A stretch of DNA of 11,265 nt. Origin: Deltaproteobacteria bacterium. GTDB taxonomy: Bacteria; Desulfobacterota; Syntrophia; Syntrophales; UBA5619. The stretch spans positions 1-11,265 of the forward strand of contig JAPLJW010000291.1 of assembly GCA_026388365.1 (NCBI GenBank), read 5' to 3'. Of the stretch, positions 1 to 7,104 are shown in pieces (within the stretch, counting starts at the first letter, position 1; the number at the start of each line of letters is the position of its first letter). The notes below the pieces were generated by a model. The model had not been told where the DNA came from and did not search any database. It saw only the letters and a list, made by a program, of their open reading frames with translations. A program made the translations under genes and the position numbers.

Positions 1-1
1 A

Positions 2-616
2 TATTTTTTTAACTCGACCATCGTGGGAGCGGTTTCCGTTGGATTATCTCTCGTTCTCGGGTTGCCTGCGGCTTATTCAATCGCGCGGTATGCTCAAAAG
101 AAACTCGCGGTCTTCATCCTTCTTGCGCGGCTCATGCCGGGAATCTCTTTTCTGATGCCCTGGTATATTATTTTTTCACGATTGAATCTCATGGACAGCT
201 ATGTCGCGCTTATCCTGAGTCATATGCTCATCGCGCTGCCGATCGTGGTATGGATCATGTCCACCTATTTCAGCACGATTCCGCGTGAGATGGAGGAGTC
301 GGCGATGGTAGACGGAGCGACCCGTCAATATGCCTTTCTTGCGATTATCCTTCCCCTGTCGGGGCCGGGTATTATTACCGCGACCACCCTGTCCTTCATT
401 TTCTCATGGAACAATTTCATGTTTTCCCAGGTGCTCAGCATGGAAAAGACGAAGACGCTTCCCATCGCGGTCTATAACTTTGTTTCCTATGCGGAAGTGG
501 ATTGGGGCGGCGTGATGGCCGCTGCGGTTGCGATCATGGCCCCGGCCATTATCCTGACCATGATTTTCCAAAAATATGTGGTCAAGGGTCTGACGATGGG
601 TGCGGTCAAGGGGTAA
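2..616 (+). CDS. Carbohydrate ABC transporter permease, MalG-type (5' truncated by window edge)
   Basis: Inner-membrane permease subunit of a binding-protein-dependent sugar importer. The frame is open from base 2, so the window edge removes the N-terminus, probably 60-80 residues judging by MalG-type proteins. About 204 residues are visible, with several hydrophobic membrane segments. The cytoplasmic EAA loop, which contacts the ATPase, lies at about visible residues 96-118 and contains the pattern E-M-E-E-S-A-M-V-D-G-A followed by F-L-A-I-I-L-P. This is typical of the second permease (MalG/LacG/UgpE group). The C-terminal end, VKGLTMGAVKG, is also characteristic of the family. The stop codon is 5 bases before the next gene, so it is probably co-transcribed with the two dehydrogenases that follow. 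The substrate cannot be told from the permease alone. Its base composition looks less GC-rich than the genes just downstream. Confidence 0.93.
   Translation, partial: YFFNSTIVGAVSVGLSLVLGLPAAYSIARYAQKKLAVFILLARLMPGISFLMPWYIIFSRLNLMDSYVALILSHMLIALPIVVWIMSTYFSTIPREMEESAMVDGATRQYAFLAIILPLSGPGIITATTLSFIFSWNNFMFSQVLSMEKTKTLPIAVYNFVSYAEVDWGGVMAAAVAIMAPAIILTMIFQKYVVKGLTMGAVKG
608..613 (+). promoter_or_regulatory. Ribosome binding site for the dehydrogenase at 622
   Basis: AAGGGG lies 8 bases before the ATG at 622, inside the last codons of the permease gene. It supports this ATG over the longer open frame that begins at 502 and overlaps the permease gene, and it suggests translational coupling. Confidence 0.55.
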
Positions 617-621
617 TCATT

Positions 622-1656
622 ATGAAAGCCCTCGTTCTCGAAGAATACGGTAAATTCGTTTACCAAGACGTTCCCGACCCCGTTTTGCGGGATGAAAACG
701 ACATCCTCGTGAGGGTCCGGGCCGCGGCGATCTGCGGCTCCGACGTTCACGGGATGGACGGCTCCACAGGACGGCGCCGGCCTCCGATCGTCATGGGCCA
801 TGAGGCCTCGGGAGAAATCGCCGCCGCTGGCAGGCGCGTCACGCGCTTCCGAACCGGAGACCGCATCACGTTTGATTCGACCGAATACTGCGGCGAATGT
901 TTTTACTGCCGCCGGGGCGATGTCAATCTCTGCGACAACCGCAGAGTCCTCGGCGTCTCATGCGCTCAATACAGCCGCCCGGGCGCCTTCGCCGAACAGG
1001 TGGTCGTGCCGGAGCGGATAGCCTACGCCATGCCCGAAGGAGTCGATTTCATCAACGCATCGCTCGCGGAGCCGGCCGCCGTCGCCGCCCACGCCGCGGC
1101 CATCACGCCGATTGCCCTCGGCGATTCCCTCATCGTGGTGGGAACCGGGCTGATCGGGCTTCTGCTCATCCAGATCCTGCGCGTCAGCGCCCCGGGCATC
1201 CTCATCGCGTTCGACACCGACCCTTCGCGCCGGGACGCCGCCCTGCGATTTGGCGCCGACGCCGCCTTCGATCCCGCCGAGCCCGACACCCCCGCCCGGG
1301 TCCATGCCTTGACCTCCGGTCGCGGCGCCGACCATGCCTTCGAGGCCGTCGGAGCCACGGCCCCGATCCGCACGGCCATCGACCTGGTGCGCAAAGGCGG
1401 AACGGTCACCCTCATCGGCAACGTGAGCCCGACCGTCGAGCTGCCCCTCCAGTCCGTCGTCACGCGCCAGATCACCCTGTACGGATCCTGTGCGATGGCC
1501 GGAGAATATCCCGTGGTCCTCGACCTCATGGCGCGAAAAAAGATCGACGTCCGCGCGCTCGTGAGTGCCGTCGCGCCGCTCTCCGCAGGTGCAGCGTGGT
1601 TCGACCGCCTCTACCAGCGCGAACCGGGCCTGCTCAAAGTCGTACTGGAGCCCTGA
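622..1656 (+). CDS. Zinc-dependent medium-chain alcohol/polyol dehydrogenase
   Basis: A 344-residue cytoplasmic MDR-superfamily dehydrogenase, the usual length for the sorbitol/L-threonine 3-dehydrogenase branch, which oxidises a secondary alcohol to a ketone with NAD(P). Catalytic zinc ligands are visible as C38 (in ICGSDVHG), H60-E61 (MGHE) and E150 (in LAEPAAV). The structural-zinc cysteines are C90, C93, C96 and C104 in the usual C-x2-C-x2-C-x7-C spacing. The Rossmann nucleotide loop VGTGLIG lies near residues 173-179. The start is the ATG at 622, because the protein begins with the family-typical MKALVLEEYG and has a Shine-Dalgarno just upstream. It sits between a sugar permease and a Gfo/Idh/MocA oxidoreductase, so it probably oxidises the imported sugar, polyol or a derivative. 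The precise substrate is not determinable here. Confidence 0.92.
   Translation: MKALVLEEYGKFVYQDVPDPVLRDENDILVRVRAAAICGSDVHGMDGSTGRRRPPIVMGHEASGEIAAAGRRVTRFRTGDRITFDSTEYCGECFYCRRGDVNLCDNRRVLGVSCAQYSRPGAFAEQVVVPERIAYAMPEGVDFINASLAEPAAVAAHAAAITPIALGDSLIVVGTGLIGLLLIQILRVSAPGILIAFDTDPSRRDAALRFGADAAFDPAEPDTPARVHALTSGRGADHAFEAVGATAPIRTAIDLVRKGGTVTLIGNVSPTVELPLQSVVTRQITLYGSCAMAGEYPVVLDLMARKKIDVRALVSAVAPLSAGAAWFDRLYQREPGLLKVVLEP
1647..1650 (+). promoter_or_regulatory. Ribosome binding site fixing the start at 1658
   Basis: GGAG, 7 bases before the ATG at 1658, lies within the end of the preceding dehydrogenase gene. The reading frame extends further upstream to an ATG at 1565, but that part only overlaps the dehydrogenase and precedes the family-typical N-terminus, so 1658 is preferred. 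Confidence 0.55.
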
Positions 1657-1657
1657 C

Positions 1658-2755
1658 ATGGAAAAATTGCGCTTCGGCCTCGTCGGCTACGGCAAAGTGG
1701 CTGAACTCCACGCCCGCGCCATCACCGCCTCGGGAAACAGCGCGCTCGTCTCCGTCTGCGGCCGCGATCTGCAGAAGCGCGAGGCCTTTGCGCAGCGCCA
1801 CGGCATAAGCGCACGCGGATCGATCGGGGAAATGGTGGCCAAAGACAGGGTCGAGGCGGTCCTCATCGTCACGCCCCACCCGACCCACAGCCAGATCGCC
1901 GTGGAGGCTGCGGAGGCCGGCTGCCACGTCCTCGTTGAAAAGCCGATGGCCCTTTCCGTCGCGGACTGCGACGCCATGATCGCTGCCTCGGCCGCCGCCG
2001 GAAGATCCCTCGGGGTGATCAGCCAGCGGCGCTGGTATCCCAGCGTGCGGCGCATCCGTGAGGCCATCGATTCGGGTGCGCTGGGAAAACCTTCCATCGC
2101 CCAGGTGACCATGCTCGGCTGGCGCGACGAGGCCTATTACAAGTCCGATCCCTGGCGCGGCACGTGGGCGATGGAAGGCGGCGGCGTCCTCATCAACCAG
2201 TCTCCCCATCAGCTCGATATTCTCGCCTGGCTCATGGGCCCGGCCCAAGAGATCGTAGGCTATTGGGACAATGTCAACCACCCCTACATAGAGGTCGAGG
2301 ACACGGCCGTCGCCGCGATCCGCTTCGCCAATGGGGGAATGGGCTCGGTGCTGGTCTCGAATTCGCAGAAGCCAGGCATTTACTGCAAAGTGCACATCCA
2401 CGGATCGAGCGGCGCCTCCGCCGGCGTCCAGACCGACGGCGGAGCCATGTTCATCGCGGGCAGGAGCGGCGTCCTCGAACCGCCCTACAACGACCTGTGG
2501 ACCATCCCCGGCCAGGAAGCGATGCTGCCCGTGTGGAAGGCCGAGGACGAGGCTTTTTTCAGCAAGATCGATGCGACCTGGTATTTTTTCGCTTTGCAGA
2601 TCGCCGAATTCAGTGAAGCGGCGCGGGCAGGACGGGCGCCGGCGGTCACCGGCGAAGATGGACGCGAGGCGGTCAGGATTTTCGAGGGGATCTACCGCTC
2701 TTCACTTTCTTCGTCCGGAAAGCAGCATTTCGCCAAAACAACCGGCTCCCGCTGA
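1658..2755 (+). CDS. Gfo/Idh/MocA family NAD(P)-dependent oxidoreductase
   Basis: A 365-residue cytoplasmic oxidoreductase of the glucose-fructose oxidoreductase/inositol 2-dehydrogenase/rhizopine (MocA) family, which oxidises or reduces sugars and inositols at a hydroxyl/keto carbon. The N-terminal Rossmann domain has the glycine loop GLVGYGKVAELH (residues 7-18). The family signature EKP is at residues 94-96, with K95 the usual catalytic lysine. The C-terminal alpha/beta domain has GGGVLINQSPHQLD, where H184 matches the conserved catalytic histidine. Length and motif order are complete. Only one base separates the upstream stop codon from this ATG, so the two genes are very probably co-expressed. 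Together with the permease they form a sugar import-and-oxidation cassette; the actual substrate stays open. Confidence 0.93.
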   Translation: MEKLRFGLVGYGKVAELHARAITASGNSALVSVCGRDLQKREAFAQRHGISARGSIGEMVAKDRVEAVLIVTPHPTHSQIAVEAAEAGCHVLVEKPMALSVADCDAMIAASAAAGRSLGVISQRRWYPSVRRIREAIDSGALGKPSIAQVTMLGWRDEAYYKSDPWRGTWAMEGGGVLINQSPHQLDILAWLMGPAQEIVGYWDNVNHPYIEVEDTAVAAIRFANGGMGSVLVSNSQKPGIYCKVHIHGSSGASAGVQTDGGAMFIAGRSGVLEPPYNDLWTIPGQEAMLPVWKAEDEAFFSKIDATWYFFALQIAEFSEAARAGRAPAVTGEDGREAVRIFEGIYRSSLSSSGKQHFAKTTGSR

Positions 2756-2765
2756 CCCGGTTGTT
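2737..2765 (+). terminator. Possible hairpin at the end of the sugar operon
   Basis: AACAACCGG (2737-2745) and CCGGTTGTT (2757-2765) form a perfect 9-bp stem around an 11-base loop that contains the stop codon TGA (2753-2755). No run of T follows, so it is not a classical intrinsic terminator. It could pause transcription or protect the 3' end. It marks the boundary between the sugar operon and the next unit. Confidence 0.35.
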
Positions 2766-2867
2766 AGAGGGCCTAAATGACGAAGGTGTGTTGGTTCAAA
2801 TGCATAATATCTTCCAGTTTTGCCGTATGGATGACCGCCGCAAATTCAGGCTATATATCAGGAAATA

Positions 2868-2874
2868 AAGGAGG
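2868..2874 (+). promoter_or_regulatory. Consensus Shine-Dalgarno for the gene at 2881
   Basis: AAGGAGG, a full consensus Shine-Dalgarno, ends 6 bases before the ATG at 2881. It supports that start, which places a hydrophobic signal segment and lipobox-like cysteine at residues 22-39. The remaining 2756-2867 interval shows no gene and no convincing -35/-10 pair. Confidence 0.75.
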
Positions 2875-2880
2875 ACGAAC

Positions 2881-4716
2881 ATGTGCATAGAATCGGAATC
2901 AATCTGGGTGAAGGTCCTCGCTGCTCCCAAGTTTCGGCGAGCGGGTTGGCTCCTCTTGTCCATCGGCTTTATTTTTCTTGGGGTGTTCTTTGGCTGCAGT
3001 GATTCCTATCCCGTGACTGGTTCCATTTCCGGCAGTGTCACCGTCCCCGGATCCCAATCCGGGACACTATACATCCTGGCCATTCCCGCAGAGAACATGG
3101 CCAAGCTCAGGGTGGCGGAAACAGAGGCGCGCCCTCATCGATCCGCCTGGGTTGCCCGGTATGCACAGCTTTCCGAACCTGGAAGCTATGCCTTGGACGG
3201 GCTCCTCCCGGGCAATTATGTTGTCTGGGGCTGGGTCGACGTCAATGGCGACGGAGGCGTCAACCACAACAATTACGCCGAGCCGGCAGGGTGGTATCAA
3301 ACCAGAACCACTCTCTACCTGTCCCCCGTCCCGGTGGAGGCGGGCAAAAATGCCACGGGCATTGATTTACGGCTGATCGCCCCCACCCCGTATCCTGCCG
3401 GGGAGAAGACCATCGCTAGGGGGCAGGGAGGCGGAAAGCTCAAGGCCATCAAGGGCCAGAAAGTCCTGCAGTTGTGGGGAACGCCCCAGGAACGGGCCTA
3501 TTCACACGGCTACCTTATCGGCCCCCAGATCATGGATTTTTTCAATTACGCCGTCGTCGAGTACTTCGCCAAGTCGGTCGACCTGTACCAGGAGGTCCTC
3601 CAATACGTGCAGGGACATTTCGCGGGTCATGCGCCATATGCGGGCGAAGCCGACGCCATGCTCCAAGGCATGAAGGACAGCGGCACGAACATGATGGTGG
3701 CGACGCTTGGCCGGGAGCTTACCCGGGATGACCTGATCGTCCAGAACAACCTGGCCATCCTGAGGTACTGGGCACTGCACGCCAAACCGTTCTGGCCCCT
3801 GGATGCGACGAGCACCAAGGCGAGCGAAGGGTTGGACACTCCTTTTTGCACCAGCGCCGTGTTCTGGGGGGATTGGACGCAGAACCACGAGCTCGCGGGT
3901 GCATTGATTCACGGCAAGAACAACGACGGGGAGAACGACCTGCGCAAGGTGACCGTGAACAGCACGCTCATCATCGCCACCACCCCTCCGGCGGGCAGCG
4001 GGAAGAAAAAGACCATCGGCATCGACTGGCCGGGCTATTACGGAACCTACCACGGCATGAACGAAGACGGCCTGGTGATGCAGGCACAGGGGGCCTTTTC
4101 CATTTCCAATTGGAACGCTGCGGATCTCCTGGATTACACGCTTTTCTACCGGGAAGCCCTGCAGGGCACCGGCAGCATCGACGGGGTGGTGAACCTGTGG
4201 GGAGCCCTCCCCGCGACTCGTGCTGTCGGCTTCAATACACCGATTTCCACTCCCTATCGACAAGGGCAGACAGGCTACCCCTCGTCGACCTACGAAACCG
4301 ACTCCTACGGCGGGGCGTTGCGCACGCCGGTGGATTTCGCCCCTGCCGATCCGTACAGCATCCTGACCACCAACAATTATTACAAGTACCAGGGGACAGC
4401 GCCCTATTCACTGGCCGTCAGCAAGATCCACGGCTATCACGCCACAGTCGAAGCGACTGACTTTCGGTTCCAGGACATGCTGAGCCTGATTGCCCAGTAC
4501 AAGACCCAAAACAGGACCGTGGGAACCCAAGAGGTCATCGAGCTGCTGCGGGCCGCTTCCACTTCAAAGGAATATTCGGGCTCGACTGAGTTCAGCATCA
4601 TCTGGTACCCCAACAGCATGGAGTTCGCCCTTGCCAAGGAGGATCTGGTCCACAAGATCCTGGACGCGCCCTTCACCATTTACAACCGATTTACCTTCGA
4701 TGAAGTTTTTCAATGA
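2881..4716 (+). CDS. Putative lipoprotein with C45 (penicillin acyltransferase-like) Ntn-hydrolase domain
   Basis: A 611-residue protein, predicted to be exported. Residues 22-38 are strongly hydrophobic and run into FFGC with C39, an imperfect lipobox, so it is probably membrane-anchored by lipid. Residues about 46-165 look like a small beta-sandwich (SGSVTVPG, then YALDGLLPGNYVVWGWVD), as in carboxypeptidase-regulatory-like or transthyretin-like domains. They include an acidic Ca-binding-like loop, DVNGDGGVN, at 120-128. From about residue 192 a catalytic region resembles C45 peptidases and acyl-CoA:6-aminopenicillanate acyltransferases: LWGTPQERAYSHGYLIG (198-214), then FCTSAVFWG with C323 as the likely N-terminal nucleophile after self-cleavage, then IHGKNNDG (343-350). 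Such enzymes hydrolyse or form amide bonds, for example in N-acyl amino acids or amides. It lies 87 bases before an exported PLP decarboxylase and probably shares its transcript. Substrate and self-processing are inferred. Confidence 0.8.
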   Translation: MCIESESIWVKVLAAPKFRRAGWLLLSIGFIFLGVFFGCSDSYPVTGSISGSVTVPGSQSGTLYILAIPAENMAKLRVAETEARPHRSAWVARYAQLSEPGSYALDGLLPGNYVVWGWVDVNGDGGVNHNNYAEPAGWYQTRTTLYLSPVPVEAGKNATGIDLRLIAPTPYPAGEKTIARGQGGGKLKAIKGQKVLQLWGTPQERAYSHGYLIGPQIMDFFNYAVVEYFAKSVDLYQEVLQYVQGHFAGHAPYAGEADAMLQGMKDSGTNMMVATLGRELTRDDLIVQNNLAILRYWALHAKPFWPLDATSTKASEGLDTPFCTSAVFWGDWTQNHELAGALIHGKNNDGENDLRKVTVNSTLIIATTPPAGSGKKKTIGIDWPGYYGTYHGMNEDGLVMQAQGAFSISNWNAADLLDYTLFYREALQGTGSIDGVVNLWGALPATRAVGFNTPISTPYRQGQTGYPSSTYETDSYGGALRTPVDFAPADPYSILTTNNYYKYQGTAPYSLAVSKIHGYHATVEATDFRFQDMLSLIAQYKTQNRTVGTQEVIELLRAASTSKEYSGSTEFSIIWYPNSMEFALAKEDLVHKILDAPFTIYNRFTFDEVFQ

Positions 4717-4790
4717 GAATGGATAATTGTTTCCATCGTCCAGGGCCTCACGGCGGGGGTGCTGAAGGATTGAGGCATTGCAGGTGCGCA

Positions 4791-4797
4791 GGGAGGA
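4791..4797 (+). promoter_or_regulatory. Ribosome binding site for the exported decarboxylase
   Basis: GGGAGGA, with GGAGG ending 7 bases before the ATG at 4804. It confirms the start that includes the twin-arginine signal rather than a later start giving a cytoplasmic enzyme. The 87-base spacer 4717-4803 shows no promoter or terminator. Confidence 0.7.
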
Positions 4798-4803
4798 AGA
4801 GCC

Positions 4804-6396
4804 ATGGAGATCGACAGGCGGGATTTCATCAAGTACGGTGTCCTCGGTGTGAGTGCAGCCGCCCTCATTGGCCCCGAGGTGGCACTGTCGGCGTATGAAT
4901 CGACCCGGAAAGCGGATCCGGGGTATGGGGGCTTCATGAAGCCCTCCGGGGAAGAGGCCTTTATCGCCGATCGTCCGCTCTCGTGGTGGGTCGATCGGTT
5001 TCAGCTACCTTTACACATCTATTCCGCCCCCGCCATAGAAGGGAACGTACGGGCCTTCAAAAAGGTCCTTCAGACCTTGTACCCCAAGGGCCATATCCGG
5101 TTTGCAGCCAAGGCCTGCGCCCATCCGGCGGTGTTCAAGATCGTCGTTCGGGAAGGGGCCGGAATCGACGTGGCCTCCTATTATGAAACCCGGTGCGCCC
5201 TGGAGTCCGGCGCCCCTCCGGAGCAGCTCGACCTCAACGGAAACTGCAAGGAGGACTTCCTCATCATCAAAGCGATCCAGACGGACATGCTGATTGTGGC
5301 CGACAGCATCGAGGAGTTCCAGGTCATCTCCCGGCTTGCGAAACAGGTGGGAAGGAGTCCCCGGGTTGTCATGAGGATCAGCGGGTTCGAACTCGGTCAT
5401 GTCACGGCAGAGGCCATCTTCACCGCGGGCAAGTGGACGAAATTCGGGGCCGACCTGGAGGACATCCCCGATTTCCTGAAGACTCTGGGCAACCACCCGC
5501 ATGTGCGCCTTCTGGGTTTTCACACCCACATCGGATCCCAGATCACCGACCTGGAGCCGTACCTCGCCGTCCTGGGCAAGATGATCGAACTGGGCCATCT
5601 CCTGAAAGAGGCGGGCGAAAATTGCGAGATCGTCAACATCGGAGGCGGCTTTCCCATCTCCTACGTGGGCCGGGAGGAATGGGACCGGTTTATGGAAAGG
5701 ACCAGGGAAGGCTATCTCGCCGCACAGAAAGGAAACCCGAGCCGCATCTTCATCTGGAATAACCGCACGGGAGGCTTCGAGACCGGGCCGGACGGCAGGA
5801 TCGACACATCACACTGGAACGACGAGAAGTTCTACAGCCCCTATCCCAAGGAGAAGATGGTGGAGGCCATCCTCAGAGGCAAGGTAAGGGTTCGGGGAAA
5901 AGAGGTGAACACCGTCGAGGCCCTCAAGGACCTCGGAGAACCCGCACTGGTGATCGAACCGGGACGGAGCCTCGTGGGAGATTCGGCGGTCACGCTGGCC
6001 AGGGTATCCCAGGTGAGGACGATCGATAAGTTGCATAATCTGGTGACCCTGGAGATGGGGGTGACCAGTCTCGGGACAGCCCTGGTCTACATGCCGGTCC
6101 ATCGCTGGGAGATCATCAATGATTATGACCGAAAAGACCCGGAGCCCTTCGAAACCTTCGTGGGAGGAAATCTGTGCTTTTCGGGCGACATGCTCGCGAA
6201 ATACAAGATCTCCCTTCAGAGAAAACCGGTCCGGGGAGACGTGGTGCTCATCCGTGATACCGGCTCATACGGCCCCCAGTTCTTCGCTTCCAATGCAAAT
6301 GCCTTTCCCCGGCCGGCACGGGTTCTTGTGGACGCCGAAGGCAGACTGACGGTGATGAAAAAGAGGGACACCTATGAGGAGATTTTCTCTCTGTAA
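4804..6396 (+). CDS. Tat-exported group IV PLP decarboxylase, diaminopimelate decarboxylase-like
   Basis: A 530-residue fold-type III PLP enzyme of the Orn/DAP/Arg decarboxylase 2 family. Family motifs occur in order: the PLP-binding lysine K103 (FAAKACAHP), GAGIDVASYYE (118-128), HTHIGSQ (240-246), the phosphate-binding glycines NIGGGF (278-283), EPGRSLV (385-391), the catalytic cysteine motif CFSGD (458-462), and GSYGPQF followed by FPRPARVLVD (487-510). The protein is about 100 residues longer than ordinary LysA. The N-terminus, MEIDRRDFIKYGVLGVSAAA, has a twin-arginine motif (RRDFIK) and a hydrophobic stretch, so export of the folded PLP enzyme by Tat is predicted. About 70 extra residues (roughly 305-375) separate the GGG and EPGR motifs. 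It follows the C45-like lipoprotein and probably works with it in the envelope. Lysine biosynthesis is unlikely given the export signal. Substrate is unknown; a racemase activity is a less likely alternative. Confidence 0.88.
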   Translation: MEIDRRDFIKYGVLGVSAAALIGPEVALSAYESTRKADPGYGGFMKPSGEEAFIADRPLSWWVDRFQLPLHIYSAPAIEGNVRAFKKVLQTLYPKGHIRFAAKACAHPAVFKIVVREGAGIDVASYYETRCALESGAPPEQLDLNGNCKEDFLIIKAIQTDMLIVADSIEEFQVISRLAKQVGRSPRVVMRISGFELGHVTAEAIFTAGKWTKFGADLEDIPDFLKTLGNHPHVRLLGFHTHIGSQITDLEPYLAVLGKMIELGHLLKEAGENCEIVNIGGGFPISYVGREEWDRFMERTREGYLAAQKGNPSRIFIWNNRTGGFETGPDGRIDTSHWNDEKFYSPYPKEKMVEAILRGKVRVRGKEVNTVEALKDLGEPALVIEPGRSLVGDSAVTLARVSQVRTIDKLHNLVTLEMGVTSLGTALVYMPVHRWEIINDYDRKDPEPFETFVGGNLCFSGDMLAKYKISLQRKPVRGDVVLIRDTGSYGPQFFASNANAFPRPARVLVDAEGRLTVMKKRDTYEEIFSL

Positions 6397-6417
6397 GAGC
6401 CGGATGACCCATAAAAA

Positions 6418-6451
6418 CGTTAATTAATGCCTGTTTCGCGTTAAATTAACG
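6418..6451. promoter_or_regulatory. Tandem operator-like palindromes upstream of the macrodomain gene
   Basis: CGTTAATTAATG (6418-6429) is an imperfect dyad. CGTTAAATTAACG (6439-6451) is a perfect 6-bp inverted repeat around one base. Their centres are about 21.5 bp apart, close to two helical turns, so two dimers could bind on the same face of the DNA. The outer half-sites also form an 8-bp inverted repeat (CGTTAATT with AATTAACG). The second site ends 5 bases before the predicted -35 box. No regulator gene is visible in the window, so the binding protein is unknown. Confidence 0.5.
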
Positions 6452-6456
6452 ACGCT

Positions 6457-6485
6457 TTGACAAAAACCAGTTCGTCGGGTACAAA
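6457..6485 (+). promoter_or_regulatory. Predicted sigma-70 promoter for the macrodomain-larA unit
   Basis: A consensus -35 box TTGACA (6457-6462) is followed after exactly 17 bases by TACAAA (6480-6485), which matches four of six positions of the -10 consensus. Transcription would start near 6492 and leave an untranslated leader of about 80 bases before the ATG at 6574. The surrounding sequence is much richer in A and T than the coding regions, and it adjoins the tandem palindromes. Confidence 0.6.
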
Positions 6486-6573
6486 TAAACAACTGGAACA
6501 TTGGAGATTACAACCCAGGAACGAAGCGGAAACGGGAGCGGATTTGATTGATCCAAGGCTGAAGGATTGAGCC

Positions 6574-7098
6574 ATGAAAGCCATTCAAGCGGACATCACC
6601 ACGCTGAACGTAGATGCGATCATCAATGCGGCGAACCGCTCGCTTCTCGGCGGCGGCGGCGTTGACGGCACGATTCACCGTGCGGCCGGTCCCGAACTGC
6701 TGGAGGAATGCCGGTCGCTCGGAGGATGTGAAACCGGAGACGCCAAGATCACCCGGGGATACCGGCTGCCGGCCAAATTCGTCATTCACACCGTTGGACC
6801 CGTCTGGCGGGACGGTCGCCGCGGAGAAGCGGAGTTGCTCGCGGGCTGCTACCGGAACCCACTGAGGATCGCCGTGGAAAAGGGGTTGCGGAGCATTGCG
6901 TTTCCTTCCATCAGCACGGGAATCTACGGATATCCGATCGAAGAGGCCGCAAAGGTTGCCGTGGAAACGGTGAATGCCGTAATCAGCGAAATGACCGATC
7001 CCCCGGAGGTGATCTTCTGCTGTTTCTCCCGGCGGGATCTGATGGTGTATGAACGTCTCCTTAAACATCGAACCCAACAAGACTCTGAAAGCAAATAA
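6574..7098 (+). CDS. Macrodomain protein, O-acetyl-ADP-ribose deacetylase (MacroD/YmdB-like)
   Basis: A 174-residue stand-alone macrodomain, full length for the MacroD/YmdB class. Such proteins bind ADP-ribose; they hydrolyse O-acetyl-ADP-ribose and remove mono-ADP-ribose from acidic residues. Class motifs are present: [17 protein letters not shown] (5-21), the loop GGGGVDG (26-32) followed by IHRAAGPEL, the pair GDAKIT and HTVGPVW (55-78), and [10 protein letters not shown] (112-121) lining the phosphate site. The start has GAAGGA 7 bases upstream (6561-6566). It is the first gene after a predicted promoter. The next gene, a LarA homologue, starts 6 bases after its stop codon, so the two should be co-transcribed. 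A cytoplasmic location is expected, as no signal is seen. Confidence 0.93.
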   Translation: MKAIQADITTLNVDAIINAANRSLLGGGGVDGTIHRAAGPELLEECRSLGGCETGDAKITRGYRLPAKFVIHTVGPVWRDGRRGEAELLAGCYRNPLRIAVEKGLRSIAFPSISTGIYGYPIEEAAKVAVETVNAVISEMTDPPEVIFCCFSRRDLMVYERLLKHRTQQDSESK

Positions 7099-7104
7099 CC
7101 GTCT

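Noticed and set aside
897..1808. A 303-codon + strand frame overlapping the zinc dehydrogenase
   Set aside because: The translation is an arginine/proline-rich frame shadow, and it overlaps both real genes in different frames.
2791..2809. Possible promoter with a CATAAT -10-like box upstream of the C45-like gene
   Set aside because: CATAAT (2803-2808) is a fair -10 match, but no -35-like hexamer lies at 16-18 bases upstream and TTGGTT is much too close. It is too weak to list as a feature.
6418..6460. An intrinsic terminator after the decarboxylase gene
   Set aside because: The 8-bp outer stem is AT-rich, has an 18-base loop and is followed by only three T residues. Two phased dyads beside a promoter explain the sequence better.
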